Below, piece after piece: positions 54,689-63,631 of a stretch of 64,000 bases of DNA. The first letter of the stretch is position 1, and each line of letters opens with the position of its first letter. The DNA comes from Edaphobacter paludis (GTDB lineage Bacteria; Acidobacteriota; Terriglobia; Terriglobales; Acidobacteriaceae), in NCBI RefSeq assembly GCF_039993895.1, contig NZ_CP121194.1:3224001-3288000 (forward strand), written 5' to 3'. A model generated the notes under the pieces. It saw only the letters and a program-made list of their open reading frames with translations, did not search any database and was not told the origin of the DNA. Made by a program: the position numbers and the translations under genes.

Positions 54689-55296
54689 TGGCTAAGAGCT
54701 TGAGCAAGGTTCGGACAGGAACAGTGAAGCGCGATACGACGGAGACGCAGATTGCGTTGAAGCTCGTCGTCGACGGGCAGGGTGTTTATAAAGTCTCCAC
54801 CGGCATACGATTCTTCGACCACATGCTGGAACTATTTACACGGCATGGCGGTTTCGATCTGACGCTGAAGTGCACCGGCGATTTGGATGTGGATCAGCAC
54901 CATACCGTCGAAGATGTTGGGATTGCGTTGGGCGAGGCCTTCAATAAGGCCTTGGGCGATAAGAAGGGCATCATGCGCGCCGGCTACTTTGTGATGGCCA
55001 TGGATGAGACGCTCGCCGTTGCCGCTGTAGACCTGAGCGGTCGCGTGGCTTACGTCGTCGATGACAAGGTGAAGGTGCGACTGGTTGGCGACTTCCAGAG
55101 TGAGCTGCTGGCGGACTTCTTCGATGGCTTTGCTCGCGGCGCGAAGGCCAATGTGCATGTGAAGACGATGTATGGCCGTTCGAATCATCACAAGATCGAA
55201 GCGATCTTCAAGGCGTTTGCAAGGGCGTTGCGCGGGGCTTGCTCGCGCGATGAGCGGATGCGGGAGATGTTGCCTTCGACAAAGGGATTGCTGTGA
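54688..55296 (+). CDS. hisB: Imidazoleglycerol-phosphate dehydratase
   Basis: Dehydrates imidazoleglycerol phosphate. 202 residues, the stand-alone dehydratase without the N-terminal phosphatase half found in enteric HisB. The manganese-binding motifs are [33 protein letters not shown] and [17 protein letters not shown]. Since no histidinol-phosphate phosphatase gene is present in the operon, that step must be encoded elsewhere. It overlaps hisH by GTGA. Confidence 0.97.
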   Translation: MAKSLSKVRTGTVKRDTTETQIALKLVVDGQGVYKVSTGIRFFDHMLELFTRHGGFDLTLKCTGDLDVDQHHTVEDVGIALGEAFNKALGDKKGIMRAGYFVMAMDETLAVAAVDLSGRVAYVVDDKVKVRLVGDFQSELLADFFDGFARGAKANVHVKTMYGRSNHHKIEAIFKAFARALRGACSRDERMREMLPSTKGLL

Positions 55297-55901
55297 TTGC
55301 GGTCATTGATTACAAAGCGGGAAATCTGACCAGCGTTGTGAAGGCGCTGAAGTATCTTGGCGCTGAGACGCAGGTGACGCAGGACCCGGAGGTGGTGCGC
55401 TCGGCGGCGAAGGTAGTGCTGCCGGGAGTGGGGCACTTTCAGGCTACGCAGTTGCTGACTGATCTTGGACTAACTGAGGCGGTGCGGGAGAGTGTTGCGA
55501 AGGGTGCTTGGTTTCTGGGAGTTTGTGTTGGTTTGCAGTGGTTGTTTGAAGGTTCGACGGAAGCTCCGGGGATTCCGGGACTGGGACACTTTGCTGGAAT
55601 GTGCGAACGCTTCCCTGCTTCGTTTGAGGGCGCAGAGTTGAAGTCGCCGCATGTGGGATGGAACTCATTGGAGAACGTGCGGAGCAATTCGAAGCTGCTG
55701 CGTGGCGTGCAGGATGGCGGGTTTGTTTATTACACGCATTCGTGGCGTGCCCCCGTGGTCAATGCAACTGCTGCGGTTACAGAGTATGGAGGAGCGTTTA
55801 CGGGAGTTGTTGAGCAGGAGAATGTAATGGGTGTGCAGTTTCATCCGGAGAAGTCGAGCGCCGTGGGCTTACAGGTTTTGAAGAACTTCGTGGAGTTGTA
55901 G
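55293..55901 (+). CDS. hisH: Imidazole glycerol phosphate synthase, glutaminase subunit
   Basis: Class I glutamine amidotransferase that supplies ammonia to HisF. 202 residues, starting with GTG at 55293 overlapping the hisB stop. The catalytic triad is Cys78 (GVCVGLQWL), His184 and Glu186 (VQFHPEKSS). [12 protein letters not shown] is the standard N-terminus. In most operons hisA or hisF follows directly; here a small lipoyl-domain-like gene intervenes two bases downstream. Confidence 0.97.
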   Translation: MIAVIDYKAGNLTSVVKALKYLGAETQVTQDPEVVRSAAKVVLPGVGHFQATQLLTDLGLTEAVRESVAKGAWFLGVCVGLQWLFEGSTEAPGIPGLGHFAGMCERFPASFEGAELKSPHVGWNSLENVRSNSKLLRGVQDGGFVYYTHSWRAPVVNATAAVTEYGGAFTGVVEQENVMGVQFHPEKSSAVGLQVLKNFVEL

Positions 55902-55903
55902 AC

Positions 55904-56185
55904 ATGCCCTTTATCTATGAATTGAAGATTGCAGGCAATGAGCCTTCGTATACGTTTGTGCAGCAACTGGTGCCCGCGGGGTCGCTCGTAGGGACGGGAC
56001 AGGCAGTCTGCACATTGACCGATGGAGCGATGGATTTCCATGTATCTGCGCCGAGGCAGGGGTTGCTCGTGGAGTGGTTCGTGGAGCACGGATCAGTAAT
56101 CGAGAATATGGATGCGCTGGCTCGAGTTGTCTGCGAGGGAACTGAGGTTGACGTACCGGCGGCTGTGCCGGCGAGGCTGGGATAG
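55904..56185 (+). CDS. Biotin/lipoyl-domain-like small protein lacking the modified lysine
   Basis: A 93-residue protein that is essentially one biotinyl/lipoyl fold (FVQQLVPAGSLVGTGQAVCTL, TDGAMDFHVSAP, GLLVEWFVEHGSVIENMDALARV). It aligns throughout with lipoyl domains, but the exposed turn reads TDGA where lipoyl domains have DK(A/S), so the lipoylated lysine is replaced by glycine; there is no lysine near the turn. It sits between hisH and hisF, two bases after the former, and its stop codon abuts the hisF ATG. It is therefore clearly part of the operon. Function unknown; a structural or regulatory partner of the HisH-HisF synthase is conceivable. Confidence 0.78.
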   Translation: MPFIYELKIAGNEPSYTFVQQLVPAGSLVGTGQAVCTLTDGAMDFHVSAPRQGLLVEWFVEHGSVIENMDALARVVCEGTEVDVPAAVPARLG

Positions 56186-56956
56186 ATGCTGACGAAACGG
56201 ATTATTGCTTGTCTGGATGTGCGCGGCGGGCGCGTGGTGAAGGGTGTTCAGTTTGTGGACATCGTCGACGCCGGCGACCCGGCGGAGTTGGCGCATCGCC
56301 ATGCTGCGGCAGGCGCCGATGAGATTGTGCTGCTGGACATTACGGCAACACATGAAGGACGCGGGACGCTGCTCGATACGGTGAAGCGGACAGCTGCGAC
56401 TTTGTTCGTTCCGTTTACTGTGGGCGGCGGGATTCGCAGTGCGGAGGATGCGGCGGCGGTCTTCGATGCGGGAGCGGACAAGGTGAGCATCAACTCTTCT
56501 GCCATTGCCAGGCCGGAGTTGATTGGCGAGATCGGCGGCAGCTTTGGGGCGCAGGCAGTGATTGTGGCGATCGATGCTCGTCGCGGCACAGCAGGGGTGG
56601 AAGACGCCGAAGTTTATGTGAGTGGGGGCCGCAAGCCTACGGGATTGCGAGTTGTCGATTGGGCTCGCGAGGCCGAGAGACGCGGGGCAGGGGAGATTTT
56701 GTTGACATCGATGGATACGGATGGGATGCGTAACGGATTTGATTGCGAGCTGACTGCGCGAGTGAGTGAGGCCGTGCAGATTCCGGTGATTGCCTCAGGC
56801 GGTGCTGGATCGGCTGCCCATTTCGCTGAGGTCTTTGGCAGAGGCAAGGCCGATGCTGCTTTGGCGGCCAGCATCTTTCATTTTGGAGTTACAGATTCGC
56901 GCGAGTTGAAAGCGGAATTACAGCGGGCCGGGATCTCTGTGCGGCTGCCTTGCTGA
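56186..56956 (+). CDS. hisF: Imidazole glycerol phosphate synthase, cyclase subunit
   Basis: A (beta/alpha)8 barrel that uses HisH-derived ammonia to close the imidazole ring, releasing AICAR. 256 residues. The catalytic aspartates are Asp11 ([10 protein letters not shown]) and Asp130 (VAIDARRG); the phosphate-binding motifs VGGGIRS and ASGGAGS are present. The ATG directly follows the stop of the lipoyl-like gene. Confidence 0.97.
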   Translation: MLTKRIIACLDVRGGRVVKGVQFVDIVDAGDPAELAHRHAAAGADEIVLLDITATHEGRGTLLDTVKRTAATLFVPFTVGGGIRSAEDAAAVFDAGADKVSINSSAIARPELIGEIGGSFGAQAVIVAIDARRGTAGVEDAEVYVSGGRKPTGLRVVDWAREAERRGAGEILLTSMDTDGMRNGFDCELTARVSEAVQIPVIASGGAGSAAHFAEVFGRGKADAALAASIFHFGVTDSRELKAELQRAGISVRLPC

Positions 56957-57020
56957 AACCGACCGCCGATTCATACGGATATACGGATTTAAGAACAGGC
57001 ATCAGCAAAAACAAAATACA

Positions 57021-57059
57021 GGGGTCTCTCCACTGCGCTACGCTTCGGTCGAGATGACG
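57021..57059. repeat. Dispersed palindromic repeat between hisF and hisA
   Basis: GGGGTCTCTCCACTGCGCTA then CGCTTCGGTCGAGATGACG. It differs from the nrdJ-type unit but shares its layout (imperfect palindrome ending GATGACG). It fills part of the 124-base gap between hisF and hisA. Confidence 0.55.
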
Positions 57060-57080
57060 TTTTATAAGGGGAAAGAAAGC

Positions 57081-57755
57081 ATGTTGATACCTTCGATTGA
57101 TTTGATGGGTGGCCGGATTGTGCAGTTGGTGCAGGGCGAGAAGCTGAAGCTGGCCTTCGATGATTTTGAGTACTGGATTGAGCGATTTTCAAAGTATCCC
57201 GTGGTGCAGTTGATCGATCTCGATGCGGCGATGCGGCAGGGAGATAATCGCGCGTTGATCGAGATGATCTGCAAGCGGCTCCCCTGTCAGGTGGGCGGCG
57301 GCTTGAAGAGCGCTGCGGATGGACAGGCGTTGCTCGATGCTGGTGCAAAGCGCGTGATCTATGGGTCGAGTCTGTTTGGCGCCTCGGGTGTGAACAAGGA
57401 GTTCGCCGCCGGGTTGAAAAAAGCGCTGGGTGAGGATGCGCTTGTATTCAGCGTGGATACCAAGGGCGGCAAGGTCGCGGTAAAGGGGTGGAAGGATTCG
57501 GTGGACCTGACTCCTGAAGAGGCCGTTACGTGGCTGGAGGATTATTGCGCCGCGTTTCTCTATACGCATGTCGATACGGAAGGAACAATGACGGGTTTCC
57601 CGATGGATGTAGCGGCAGTCCTGCGGGCCACGACGGGGCGGCAGCTTATCGTTGCCGGAGGAATCAAAGAACGCGCCGAAGTAGACGCTCTGGATGCAAT
57701 GGGCGTCGATGCCGTAGCGGGGATGGCGGTGTACTCAGGAGCGATGGAAGCATAG
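57081..57755 (+). CDS. hisA: ProFAR isomerase (HisA)
   Basis: Isomerises ProFAR to PRFAR, the substrate of HisF. 224 residues, with the two catalytic aspartates of the family: Asp7 (MLIPSIDLMGG) and Asp126 (VFSVDTKGGKVAVKGW, strikingly like Thermotoga HisA). VGGGLKS and VAGGIKE bind phosphates. I used the ATG at 57081 after GGGGAAAG; the longer frame runs into the repeat upstream. It is last in the operon and separated from hisF by 124 bases with a repeat, so it may depend on read-through. Confidence 0.94.
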   Translation: MLIPSIDLMGGRIVQLVQGEKLKLAFDDFEYWIERFSKYPVVQLIDLDAAMRQGDNRALIEMICKRLPCQVGGGLKSAADGQALLDAGAKRVIYGSSLFGASGVNKEFAAGLKKALGEDALVFSVDTKGGKVAVKGWKDSVDLTPEEAVTWLEDYCAAFLYTHVDTEGTMTGFPMDVAAVLRATTGRQLIVAGGIKERAEVDALDAMGVDAVAGMAVYSGAMEA

Positions 57756-57790
57756 ACTTTGCGGGTGGCACAATATCAAGGAGTGTCTGA

Positions 57791-58951
57791 ATGCAGGGAA
57801 TGACGAGGCGAAAATTTATGCAGAGTTCGGCAGCAGCTACATTGGCAGCGAGTGCTTCACTGGCAAACGCGGGCGTTGGAAGTAAAGACGAGCTGTTACT
57901 AGTAGGAACACAGACGACGGGCGCGAGCAAGGGAATCTACGCGTACTCGTTCGATGAGGCGACGGGAGAGCTGAAGCAGACCGGGCTCGCCGCGACGATC
58001 GAAAACCCGACCTTCATGGCGCTTGCTCCCGGCGGCAAGCGGCTGTTTTCAGTCAGTGAGGCCAGCGATTTTGCCGGAACGACCGGCGGCGGCATCACGG
58101 GATTCAATCTCGACCGCAGCACCGGACACCTCACCGAGATCAATGCGGAGCCTACAGGTGGCCCTGGAACCTGCCACGTCGCCGTGGACCACACCGGCCA
58201 CTGCGCCTTTGTCGCCAACTACAACGGCGGCAGCGCGGCCAGTTTTCATGTAAGCGACGATGGGCATCTCAGCAAAGCGGTCAGCTTCTTTCAGTACGAG
58301 GGGCATGGACCGAATAAGGATCGTCAGGATAAACCCCATGCGCACCGCGTGACCGTGTCGCCGGACAACCGGTTTCTGCTGATCAACGATCTTGGGCTCG
58401 ATGAGATTCATATCTACAAGCTGGATGCGAAGACGGCTAAGCTGACACCGAATGAGCCTCCGGCATGGAAGTCCGCTCCCGGCGCGGGGCCGCGTGCGCT
58501 TTGCTTCCATCCCAACGGCAAATGGGCCTACTGTGTCACCGAGATGACGTCGACGGTGGTTGTCTTCGACTGGAACGCGGAGGCAGGAACGCTCGAGGCG
58601 ATTCAGACAGTCGAGTTGAATCCCGAGGGATACAAGGGCGAGACCGGCGGGTGCGACATTATCTTCGACAGCAAGGGTCGCTTTGCCTATGTGGCGAACC
58701 GAATCAACGACTTTATGGCTTCGTTTACTATCTCGGAGACGGATGGCAAGTTGGCCTTGATGGAGCGGACCTCCTGTGGCGGTAAGATTCCACGGCATAT
58801 TGCGCTGAGCCCGAACGACCGCTGGCTGCTGGTCGCAAACCAGGTCTCAAACAACATCTCCGTCTTCGCGCGCGATGCAAAGACAGGCAAACTGGCGAAT
58901 TCGGGGAAGAGCTTTGAGCTGGCTGCTCCGCAGTGTTTGGTGTTTGCATAG
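57791..58951 (+). CDS. Lactonase family (6-phosphogluconolactonase-like) protein with Tat leader
   Basis: A 386-residue beta-propeller of the lactonase family PF10282. The leader MTRRKFMQSSAAATLAASASLANA has a twin-arginine motif, so it is probably exported folded, perhaps via the TatA encoded at 63632. Conserved features include CHVAVDHTGHCAFVANYNGG, HAHRVTVSPDNRFLLINDLGLDEI and GAGPRALCFHPNGKWAY. YbhE-type members hydrolyse 6-phosphogluconolactone; for exported forms another lactone is likely. It is more closely family-typical than the two lipoproteins at 21-24 kb. Confidence 0.9.
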   Translation: MQGMTRRKFMQSSAAATLAASASLANAGVGSKDELLLVGTQTTGASKGIYAYSFDEATGELKQTGLAATIENPTFMALAPGGKRLFSVSEASDFAGTTGGGITGFNLDRSTGHLTEINAEPTGGPGTCHVAVDHTGHCAFVANYNGGSAASFHVSDDGHLSKAVSFFQYEGHGPNKDRQDKPHAHRVTVSPDNRFLLINDLGLDEIHIYKLDAKTAKLTPNEPPAWKSAPGAGPRALCFHPNGKWAYCVTEMTSTVVVFDWNAEAGTLEAIQTVELNPEGYKGETGGCDIIFDSKGRFAYVANRINDFMASFTISETDGKLALMERTSCGGKIPRHIALSPNDRWLLVANQVSNNISVFARDAKTGKLANSGKSFELAAPQCLVFA

Positions 58952-58978
58952 CGTTAGCAGGAAGTACAGATACTTATG

Positions 58979-59017
58979 AAGTGAAAGCCGACGGTCGCTC
59001 GTCGGCTTTCACTTTTT
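58979..59017. terminator. Rho-independent terminator between convergent genes
   Basis: GTGAAAGCCGAC (58981-58992) pairs with GTCGGCTTTCAC (59001-59012), followed by TTTTT, between the convergent lactonase and VWFA genes. Confidence 0.9.
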
Positions 59018-59035
59018 GGAATATGCCCGTTTGAC

Positions 59036-60070
59036 TCAATCATTGTTGCCCATGGAATCGGCGAGGGCGTAGTACCCTTTGCGGGCCTGCACCTTCTGAC
59101 CTTTCTGGCAGGTGATGTTGAGCGTGCGGAAGGTGCCGTCGACCTTCAGGTTGGTGGGGGTGTAGCTGGCGAGGTACTGGGTGCGCAGCTCGTCCTGAAT
59201 CTGATCGAAGGCATCTTCGAGTTTTTTGCCGTTATTGCCGACGTTGATGACGCGGCCACCCGTCTCTCTTGCCAGGCGCTCCATGTCCGCAGCGCCAGTG
59301 TCTGCGAGATTGATGCCGAAGCCTCCACCGTAGAATCGGCGATCCGCGATGAGGATGACGTAGACGATGGTGTTGGCTTTCTGAGCGGCCTCGATGGAGG
59401 ACTTGAGCGTCTCCTGGCTACCCTGGTCGCCGCCGTCGGTGAGCATGACGATGACCTTGCGACCAGCCTCCTGGCGAAGCTTATCGTGGGCGGCGAGGAA
59501 GACCGCGTCATAGAGCAAGGTCCCACGAGGAGACCCGTTGCCGGTGACCGAGCCGGTGCCGGCGCCGGTGTTGATGGTTGCCTTGTCGATGGCACGCTTC
59601 AGCTCGCGCGGATTGTTGGTGTAGTCCGAGAGAAGATCGACGTTAATGTCGAAGGAGATGAGGAAGGCCTCGTCTTTGGGGGTAAGAACGTCTTTCAGGA
59701 ACTCGGCGCCGGACTGCTGTTCCAGCGAAAGGACGTTCTGCTGGCTACCGCTGGTATCGAGCAGAATGCCGATGGTGAGTGGAAGCTTCTTTTCCTGGGT
59801 GAAATTCTTGATTGTCTGGGGGACCCTATCTTCGAAGATCGAGCAGTCGTCCTTGTGGAGGTTGGTGATGAAGCCGTCCTTGTCGCGCACGGAGAAGTAG
59901 ACGTTGACGAGATTGACGTTGACCTTGAGGGTCTCGATATCCTGGTCGTCACGTGGCTGGGCGACGGCGGTGCTGGCCGGCGGTGGCCCGTCGGGCGAGG
60001 GAGCTTCCTGCGCGTGAAGAGGGAGAGAGAGACCAAGCAATAAGGCGGCAACGGAGGCAAAGGGGCGCAT
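59036..60070 (-). CDS. Secreted VWA-domain protein (acidobacterial VWFA type)
   Basis: A 344-residue exported protein (signal MRPFASVAALLLGLSLPLHAQ) with a von Willebrand factor A domain. The metal-site motif DTSGS is intact (IGILLDTSGSQQN), preceded by a beta-rich segment VNLVNVYFSVRDKDGFITNL. This arrangement matches the domain described as VWFA-related in Acidobacteria (TIGR03436). Function unknown; VWA domains mediate metal-dependent protein binding. Divergent from a second member at 60275. Confidence 0.9.
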   Translation of the reverse strand: MRPFASVAALLLGLSLPLHAQEAPSPDGPPPASTAVAQPRDDQDIETLKVNVNLVNVYFSVRDKDGFITNLHKDDCSIFEDRVPQTIKNFTQEKKLPLTIGILLDTSGSQQNVLSLEQQSGAEFLKDVLTPKDEAFLISFDINVDLLSDYTNNPRELKRAIDKATINTGAGTGSVTGNGSPRGTLLYDAVFLAAHDKLRQEAGRKVIVMLTDGGDQGSQETLKSSIEAAQKANTIVYVILIADRRFYGGGFGINLADTGAADMERLARETGGRVINVGNNGKKLEDAFDQIQDELRTQYLASYTPTNLKVDGTFRTLNITCQKGQKVQARKGYYALADSMGNND

Positions 60071-60274
60071 ACCTCATTAGACGACGAAGATTGGGTGGAG
60101 TCAGCGGAAAAATGCAGCGTCGCTGTAGAGAGAAGGGCGCAACATAAGGGGGTGGTACAGCGTCCAACCAAAAGGCTTAGCTGGGATGGCGGCGCGGCGG
60201 TCGCGCTGGTAGTCTGGTAGTTGGCGGGATAATTCTGGATAGGATCCCGGCTGGAAGGTCATTGGGGGGCGTTC

Positions 60275-61615
60275 GTGGTGAAGTACAGCATATTGGCGGG
60301 AGCTGTGGCATGCATGATGCTGGCGCAGCAGGCACGGCAAACGGTAGCACAGGACAACACACCGCAAACAGTGGCACAGCAACAGGCGATTCCCGATGCT
60401 CCAAAGCCGCAGCAAGCGACACCGTTCAATGCGGTTGCGCCGGGCAAGGGCACGACTGCCGACGATAGTGACGCCACCTCTTCGAGCCCGGATGCGGAGG
60501 CGCCCCCGAGCAGTCTGCCGCAGACGCCGGCTGAGAAGGCCGCGCAGGGAACGCCGCCTGAGATTCCCGAAGCAGGACAGGGGCCAGAAGCTTTTACGCT
60601 GCATGTACAGACAAACTTTGTCGAAGTGCCGTTTACAGTGAAGGACAACAAGGGCCGTCCGGTACCGGGGCTGACGTGGCGCGATGTGCGCGTGTATGAG
60701 AACGGCCTACGGCAGCAGATGGCCCTGTTCACGGTTGATCCATTTCCATTGTCGGTAGCGCTGGTCATCGACCAGAGCATGACCTACGACAATATGACGA
60801 AGGTCAACAATGCTCTGGAGGCTTTGCAGGGAGCGTTTGCGCCCTACGACGAGATCGCCGTTTTTACCTATAACAACGGCCCAAGAATGCAGACGGACTT
60901 CACGGCTGCGCAGAGCGCCCGGGTGAGCGCAGTACTGGAGCGGTCGAAGTCGACCGGACGCGAAGGCGCGATGGCTTATACCAGCGGCCCGCTCTCACAG
61001 AACATCAATACCAATGGCGGCGCAAACAGCTATATCGACCCCAATACGAATGCGACCCACGGCACCAGCCTGAGCGGTACGCTGAACGTTCCCAAAGAAG
61101 TGCACACGCTGAACGACGCCATTCTGGCTGCCGCAACCCACCTAGCGAAGACGCGCAGCGGACGGCGGCGAGTCGTCTATGTGATCAGCGATGGCAAAGA
61201 GTATGGCAGCACGGCGAGCTTCAAAGAGGTTGTGAAGTACCTCCAGACCAATAAGATCGCCGTGTATGGAACGCTGGTGGGCGACTCTTCCCTTCCCGTG
61301 GTCGGCTTCCTTGACCATATCCATCTGCCGCTGATGATGCGGGACAACGTTCTCAAGTCCTATGCCGAAGCGACGGGCGGCAATCTTGATGGCGAATTCC
61401 GGCAAAAGGGCATCGAACAAAGCTTTGCCAGGATTGCCGGAGAGGTGCGCAACCAGTACACCGTCGGCTATTACACCCATGAGCCGTTCATCGATGGGAA
61501 GTACCGGTCTCTTGAAATAAAGGTGATGCGGCCCAACCTGACCGTAATTGCGAAGAAGGGCTATTACCCAACGGCGGAGGATATCAAGCCGTCGGTCGTC
61601 GTCCGCGGAAAGTAG
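60275..61615 (+). CDS. Secreted VWA-domain protein, second member
   Basis: A 446-residue exported VWA protein of the same acidobacterial type. It starts with GTG at 60275 after GGGGGG. The signal peptide (MVKYSILAGAVACMMLAQQ) is followed by a Pro/Ala/Gln-rich stretch to about residue 105, then VQTNFVEVPFTVKDNKGRPVPGL and the VWA domain. The metal-site motif reads DQSMT (VALVIDQSMTYDN), a conservative change from DxSxS in its last position. C-terminal RIAGEVRNQYTVGYYTHEP matches its partner's DELRTQYLASYTP. Divergent from 59036-60070; 204 bases separate the starts. Confidence 0.9.
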   Translation: MVKYSILAGAVACMMLAQQARQTVAQDNTPQTVAQQQAIPDAPKPQQATPFNAVAPGKGTTADDSDATSSSPDAEAPPSSLPQTPAEKAAQGTPPEIPEAGQGPEAFTLHVQTNFVEVPFTVKDNKGRPVPGLTWRDVRVYENGLRQQMALFTVDPFPLSVALVIDQSMTYDNMTKVNNALEALQGAFAPYDEIAVFTYNNGPRMQTDFTAAQSARVSAVLERSKSTGREGAMAYTSGPLSQNINTNGGANSYIDPNTNATHGTSLSGTLNVPKEVHTLNDAILAAATHLAKTRSGRRRVVYVISDGKEYGSTASFKEVVKYLQTNKIAVYGTLVGDSSLPVVGFLDHIHLPLMMRDNVLKSYAEATGGNLDGEFRQKGIEQSFARIAGEVRNQYTVGYYTHEPFIDGKYRSLEIKVMRPNLTVIAKKGYYPTAEDIKPSVVVRGK

Positions 61616-61631
61616 GCGCACCCTGCTGCAT

Positions 61632-62504
61632 GTGAATGCTCTGCTGGCCCTGGCGGCGGCAGTTTTATGGGGCGGAGGAGATTTTTCCGGCGGAATGGGC
61701 GCAAAGAACGCCGGCGGCACGATGGGTGGCGCACTGCGGGTGATTCTGGTGAGCCATGCGGCAAGCTTTGCCGTGCTCGTGGCCGTCGCCCGCTGGCGTG
61801 GCGATTTGTTTCCACATGGCGCTGCACTTGCTTGGGGAATCGGGGCCGGAGTCGCAGGAGGGATCTCGCTGGCGTGTTTCTACGTCGCGCTCTCGCGGGG
61901 AGCGATGGGGGCCTCAGCCGCCTTGAGCGGTCTGCTGGCTGCGGCTATTCCGGCTGCGGTCGCGATTGCCAGCGAAGGGTCGCCGGGTCTGCTTCGCATC
62001 GTGGGATTCGTGGTGGCGGGCGCGGCTATATGGCTGATTGCCGCGGGACCGAATGCTGAAGCTGTCCCAGCGAAGACGGGTACAATCTGGCTCGCACTCG
62101 TGGCGGGGACAGGGTTCGGGATTTATTTTGTGGCGCTGAAGATGGCTGGCGTCGCGGGCGTTCTCTGGCCTATGGCAACGGCAAGGATGGGCAGCCTCAC
62201 CGTCTGCTCTTTGATGCTGCTGGGACTTTCGTTCAGTTCGAAGACTTCGGCGATCGCTCAGGGCCGGTTAACGCGTGCGGCGGTGCGTTGGGCGCTGACA
62301 ACAGCGGTGCTGGATACTTCGGGCAATCTGCTGTTCATTGCCGCAACAAGGGCCGGGCGTCTGGATGTAGCGGCAGTACTGGCCTCGCTTTATCCGGCGT
62401 CAACGATATTGCTGGCGGCCTGGATGCTGAGCGAGCGACCAACGCGGCGGCAAGGGATTGGAATGTTGGTGGCAGCGGCAGCAGTGGTGATGATTACGCT
62501 GTAA
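61632..62504 (+). CDS. EamA/DMT family transporter
   Basis: A 290-residue inner-membrane protein with about ten helices in two EamA repeats (VNALLALAAAVLWGGGDFSGG and VRWALTTAVLDTSGNLLFIAA). Family members export metabolites or amino acids; the substrate is not predictable. I placed the start at GTG 61632, because the longer frame overlaps the preceding VWA gene and encodes an arginine-rich run that does not look genuine. It lies 16 bases after the VWA stop. Confidence 0.85.
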   Translation: MNALLALAAAVLWGGGDFSGGMGAKNAGGTMGGALRVILVSHAASFAVLVAVARWRGDLFPHGAALAWGIGAGVAGGISLACFYVALSRGAMGASAALSGLLAAAIPAAVAIASEGSPGLLRIVGFVVAGAAIWLIAAGPNAEAVPAKTGTIWLALVAGTGFGIYFVALKMAGVAGVLWPMATARMGSLTVCSLMLLGLSFSSKTSAIAQGRLTRAAVRWALTTAVLDTSGNLLFIAATRAGRLDVAAVLASLYPASTILLAAWMLSERPTRRQGIGMLVAAAAVVMITL

Positions 62505-62562
62505 GCATTCGTAGGCGAGGGGCTAACTTTTCCTCTCGCGCCCCTCCCATTGACACCCCTTG

Positions 62563-62697
62563 CTACAATTAAAGCAATGGGTGAACAACAAGCTCGGCTT
62601 CGCGCCGGGCTTTCAAGTTTAATCTGTCCGCCACAAGTCTAGACTTAAGTTTATTATTTTGAATACTTTAGGACTTGAAGTACAGTGGGGCTCGAGC
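62563..62697. repeat. Dispersed ~130-bp element (copy B), without its gene
   Basis: The reverse complement reads, in order, CCCCACTGTACTTCAAGTCC, TAAAGTATTCAAAA, AGACTTGTGGCGGAC, a hairpin around AAAGCCCGGC-GCGAAGCCGAGCTT, and TTGCTTTAATTGTAGCAA. It matches copy A block by block. The Cys/His-rich gene that follows copy A has no counterpart here; the PPK2 gene begins to be encoded at 62742 on the other strand. The remaining bases of this 237-base gap hold nothing else I can support. Confidence 0.75.
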
Positions 62698-62741
62698 TAT
62701 AGCTAAGTAAACGCAGCAGACCGGGAGGCATTGGTGAAGCT

Positions 62742-63548
62742 CTATAGCTTAATGCCACTGGCGTCCAAGGTCGGAGCCGGATATTTGAGTTTGAGGCCCT
62801 GCATGGCGTCGACAATGATTTGCGAAATGGCAACGTTGCGATACCACTTGTGGTCTGAGGGAATGACGAACCAAGGGGCATGCTTGCGACTGGTGGCGGA
62901 GAGGATATCGTCGTAGGCGTTTTCGTAGCTCGACCAGAACCTGCGCTCGTGAAAGTCTGCTTCGGAGAGCTTCCAGTGCTTGTCCGGCGTGTCGATGCGG
63001 GCCTTCAGACGGTTGGTCTGCTCTCCGTGGGAGATGTGCAGGAAGAATTTGAGAATCACGACGCCGTTATCGCTGAGCATGTCCTCAAACCCGTTGATAT
63101 TGTCGAGTCGCTTGCGAGCCACCTTGCCGGAAATAACCTTATGGACTCGAGGCGACAGAACATCTTCATAGTGCGACCGGTTGAAGATGCCGATCATGCC
63201 CCTGGGCGGAACAGCATTATGAGCACGCCACAGGAAATCGTGCCGGGCCTCCAGCGGGGTCGGGACTTTGAAGGCGGTGACATCACAACCCTGGGGGTTG
63301 ACGCCGGAGAAGATGTGGCGAATGGTGCCGTCTTTGCCCGCCGTGTCCATCCCCTCGAGAACGATCAACAGAGCTTTCTGTTCGCTGGCGTAGAACACTT
63401 CCTGAAGGGTGTTGAGCTGGCTACGATGTTTGACGAGAACCGCTGCCGCAGACTCCTCGGTTTCGAAGTCGCCCGTTTCGGTGGTTGGCAGGCGGGAGAG
63501 ACGAACCGCCGCGTGCGGCTTTACGAGATAGGGCGACTTCAGTTTCAC
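62742..63548 (-). CDS. Polyphosphate kinase 2 family protein
   Basis: A 268-residue PPK2-type polyphosphate:nucleotide phosphotransferase. The Walker A motif is GMDTAGKDGT (residues 66-75, Lys72), the lid and Walker B-like segment FNRSHYEDVL follow, and APWFVIPSDHKWYRNVAISQII is the conserved C-terminal part. Such enzymes phosphorylate AMP, ADP or GDP with polyphosphate. Subclass I (NDP to NTP) is suggested by the single short domain, but I cannot be sure. It is 83 bases downstream of tatA on the same strand. Confidence 0.93.
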   Translation of the reverse strand: MKLKSPYLVKPHAAVRLSRLPTTETGDFETEESAAAVLVKHRSQLNTLQEVFYASEQKALLIVLEGMDTAGKDGTIRHIFSGVNPQGCDVTAFKVPTPLEARHDFLWRAHNAVPPRGMIGIFNRSHYEDVLSPRVHKVISGKVARKRLDNINGFEDMLSDNGVVILKFFLHISHGEQTNRLKARIDTPDKHWKLSEADFHERRFWSSYENAYDDILSATSRKHAPWFVIPSDHKWYRNVAISQIIVDAMQGLKLKYPAPTLDASGIKL

Positions 63549-63631
63549 GAATACATGCCTGCCTGGTCTCGACGAGACTGTTGGACAGAACTACAGAGAA
63601 GAGTCAGAAATTTGAACGGGCGCCGTCCGGG

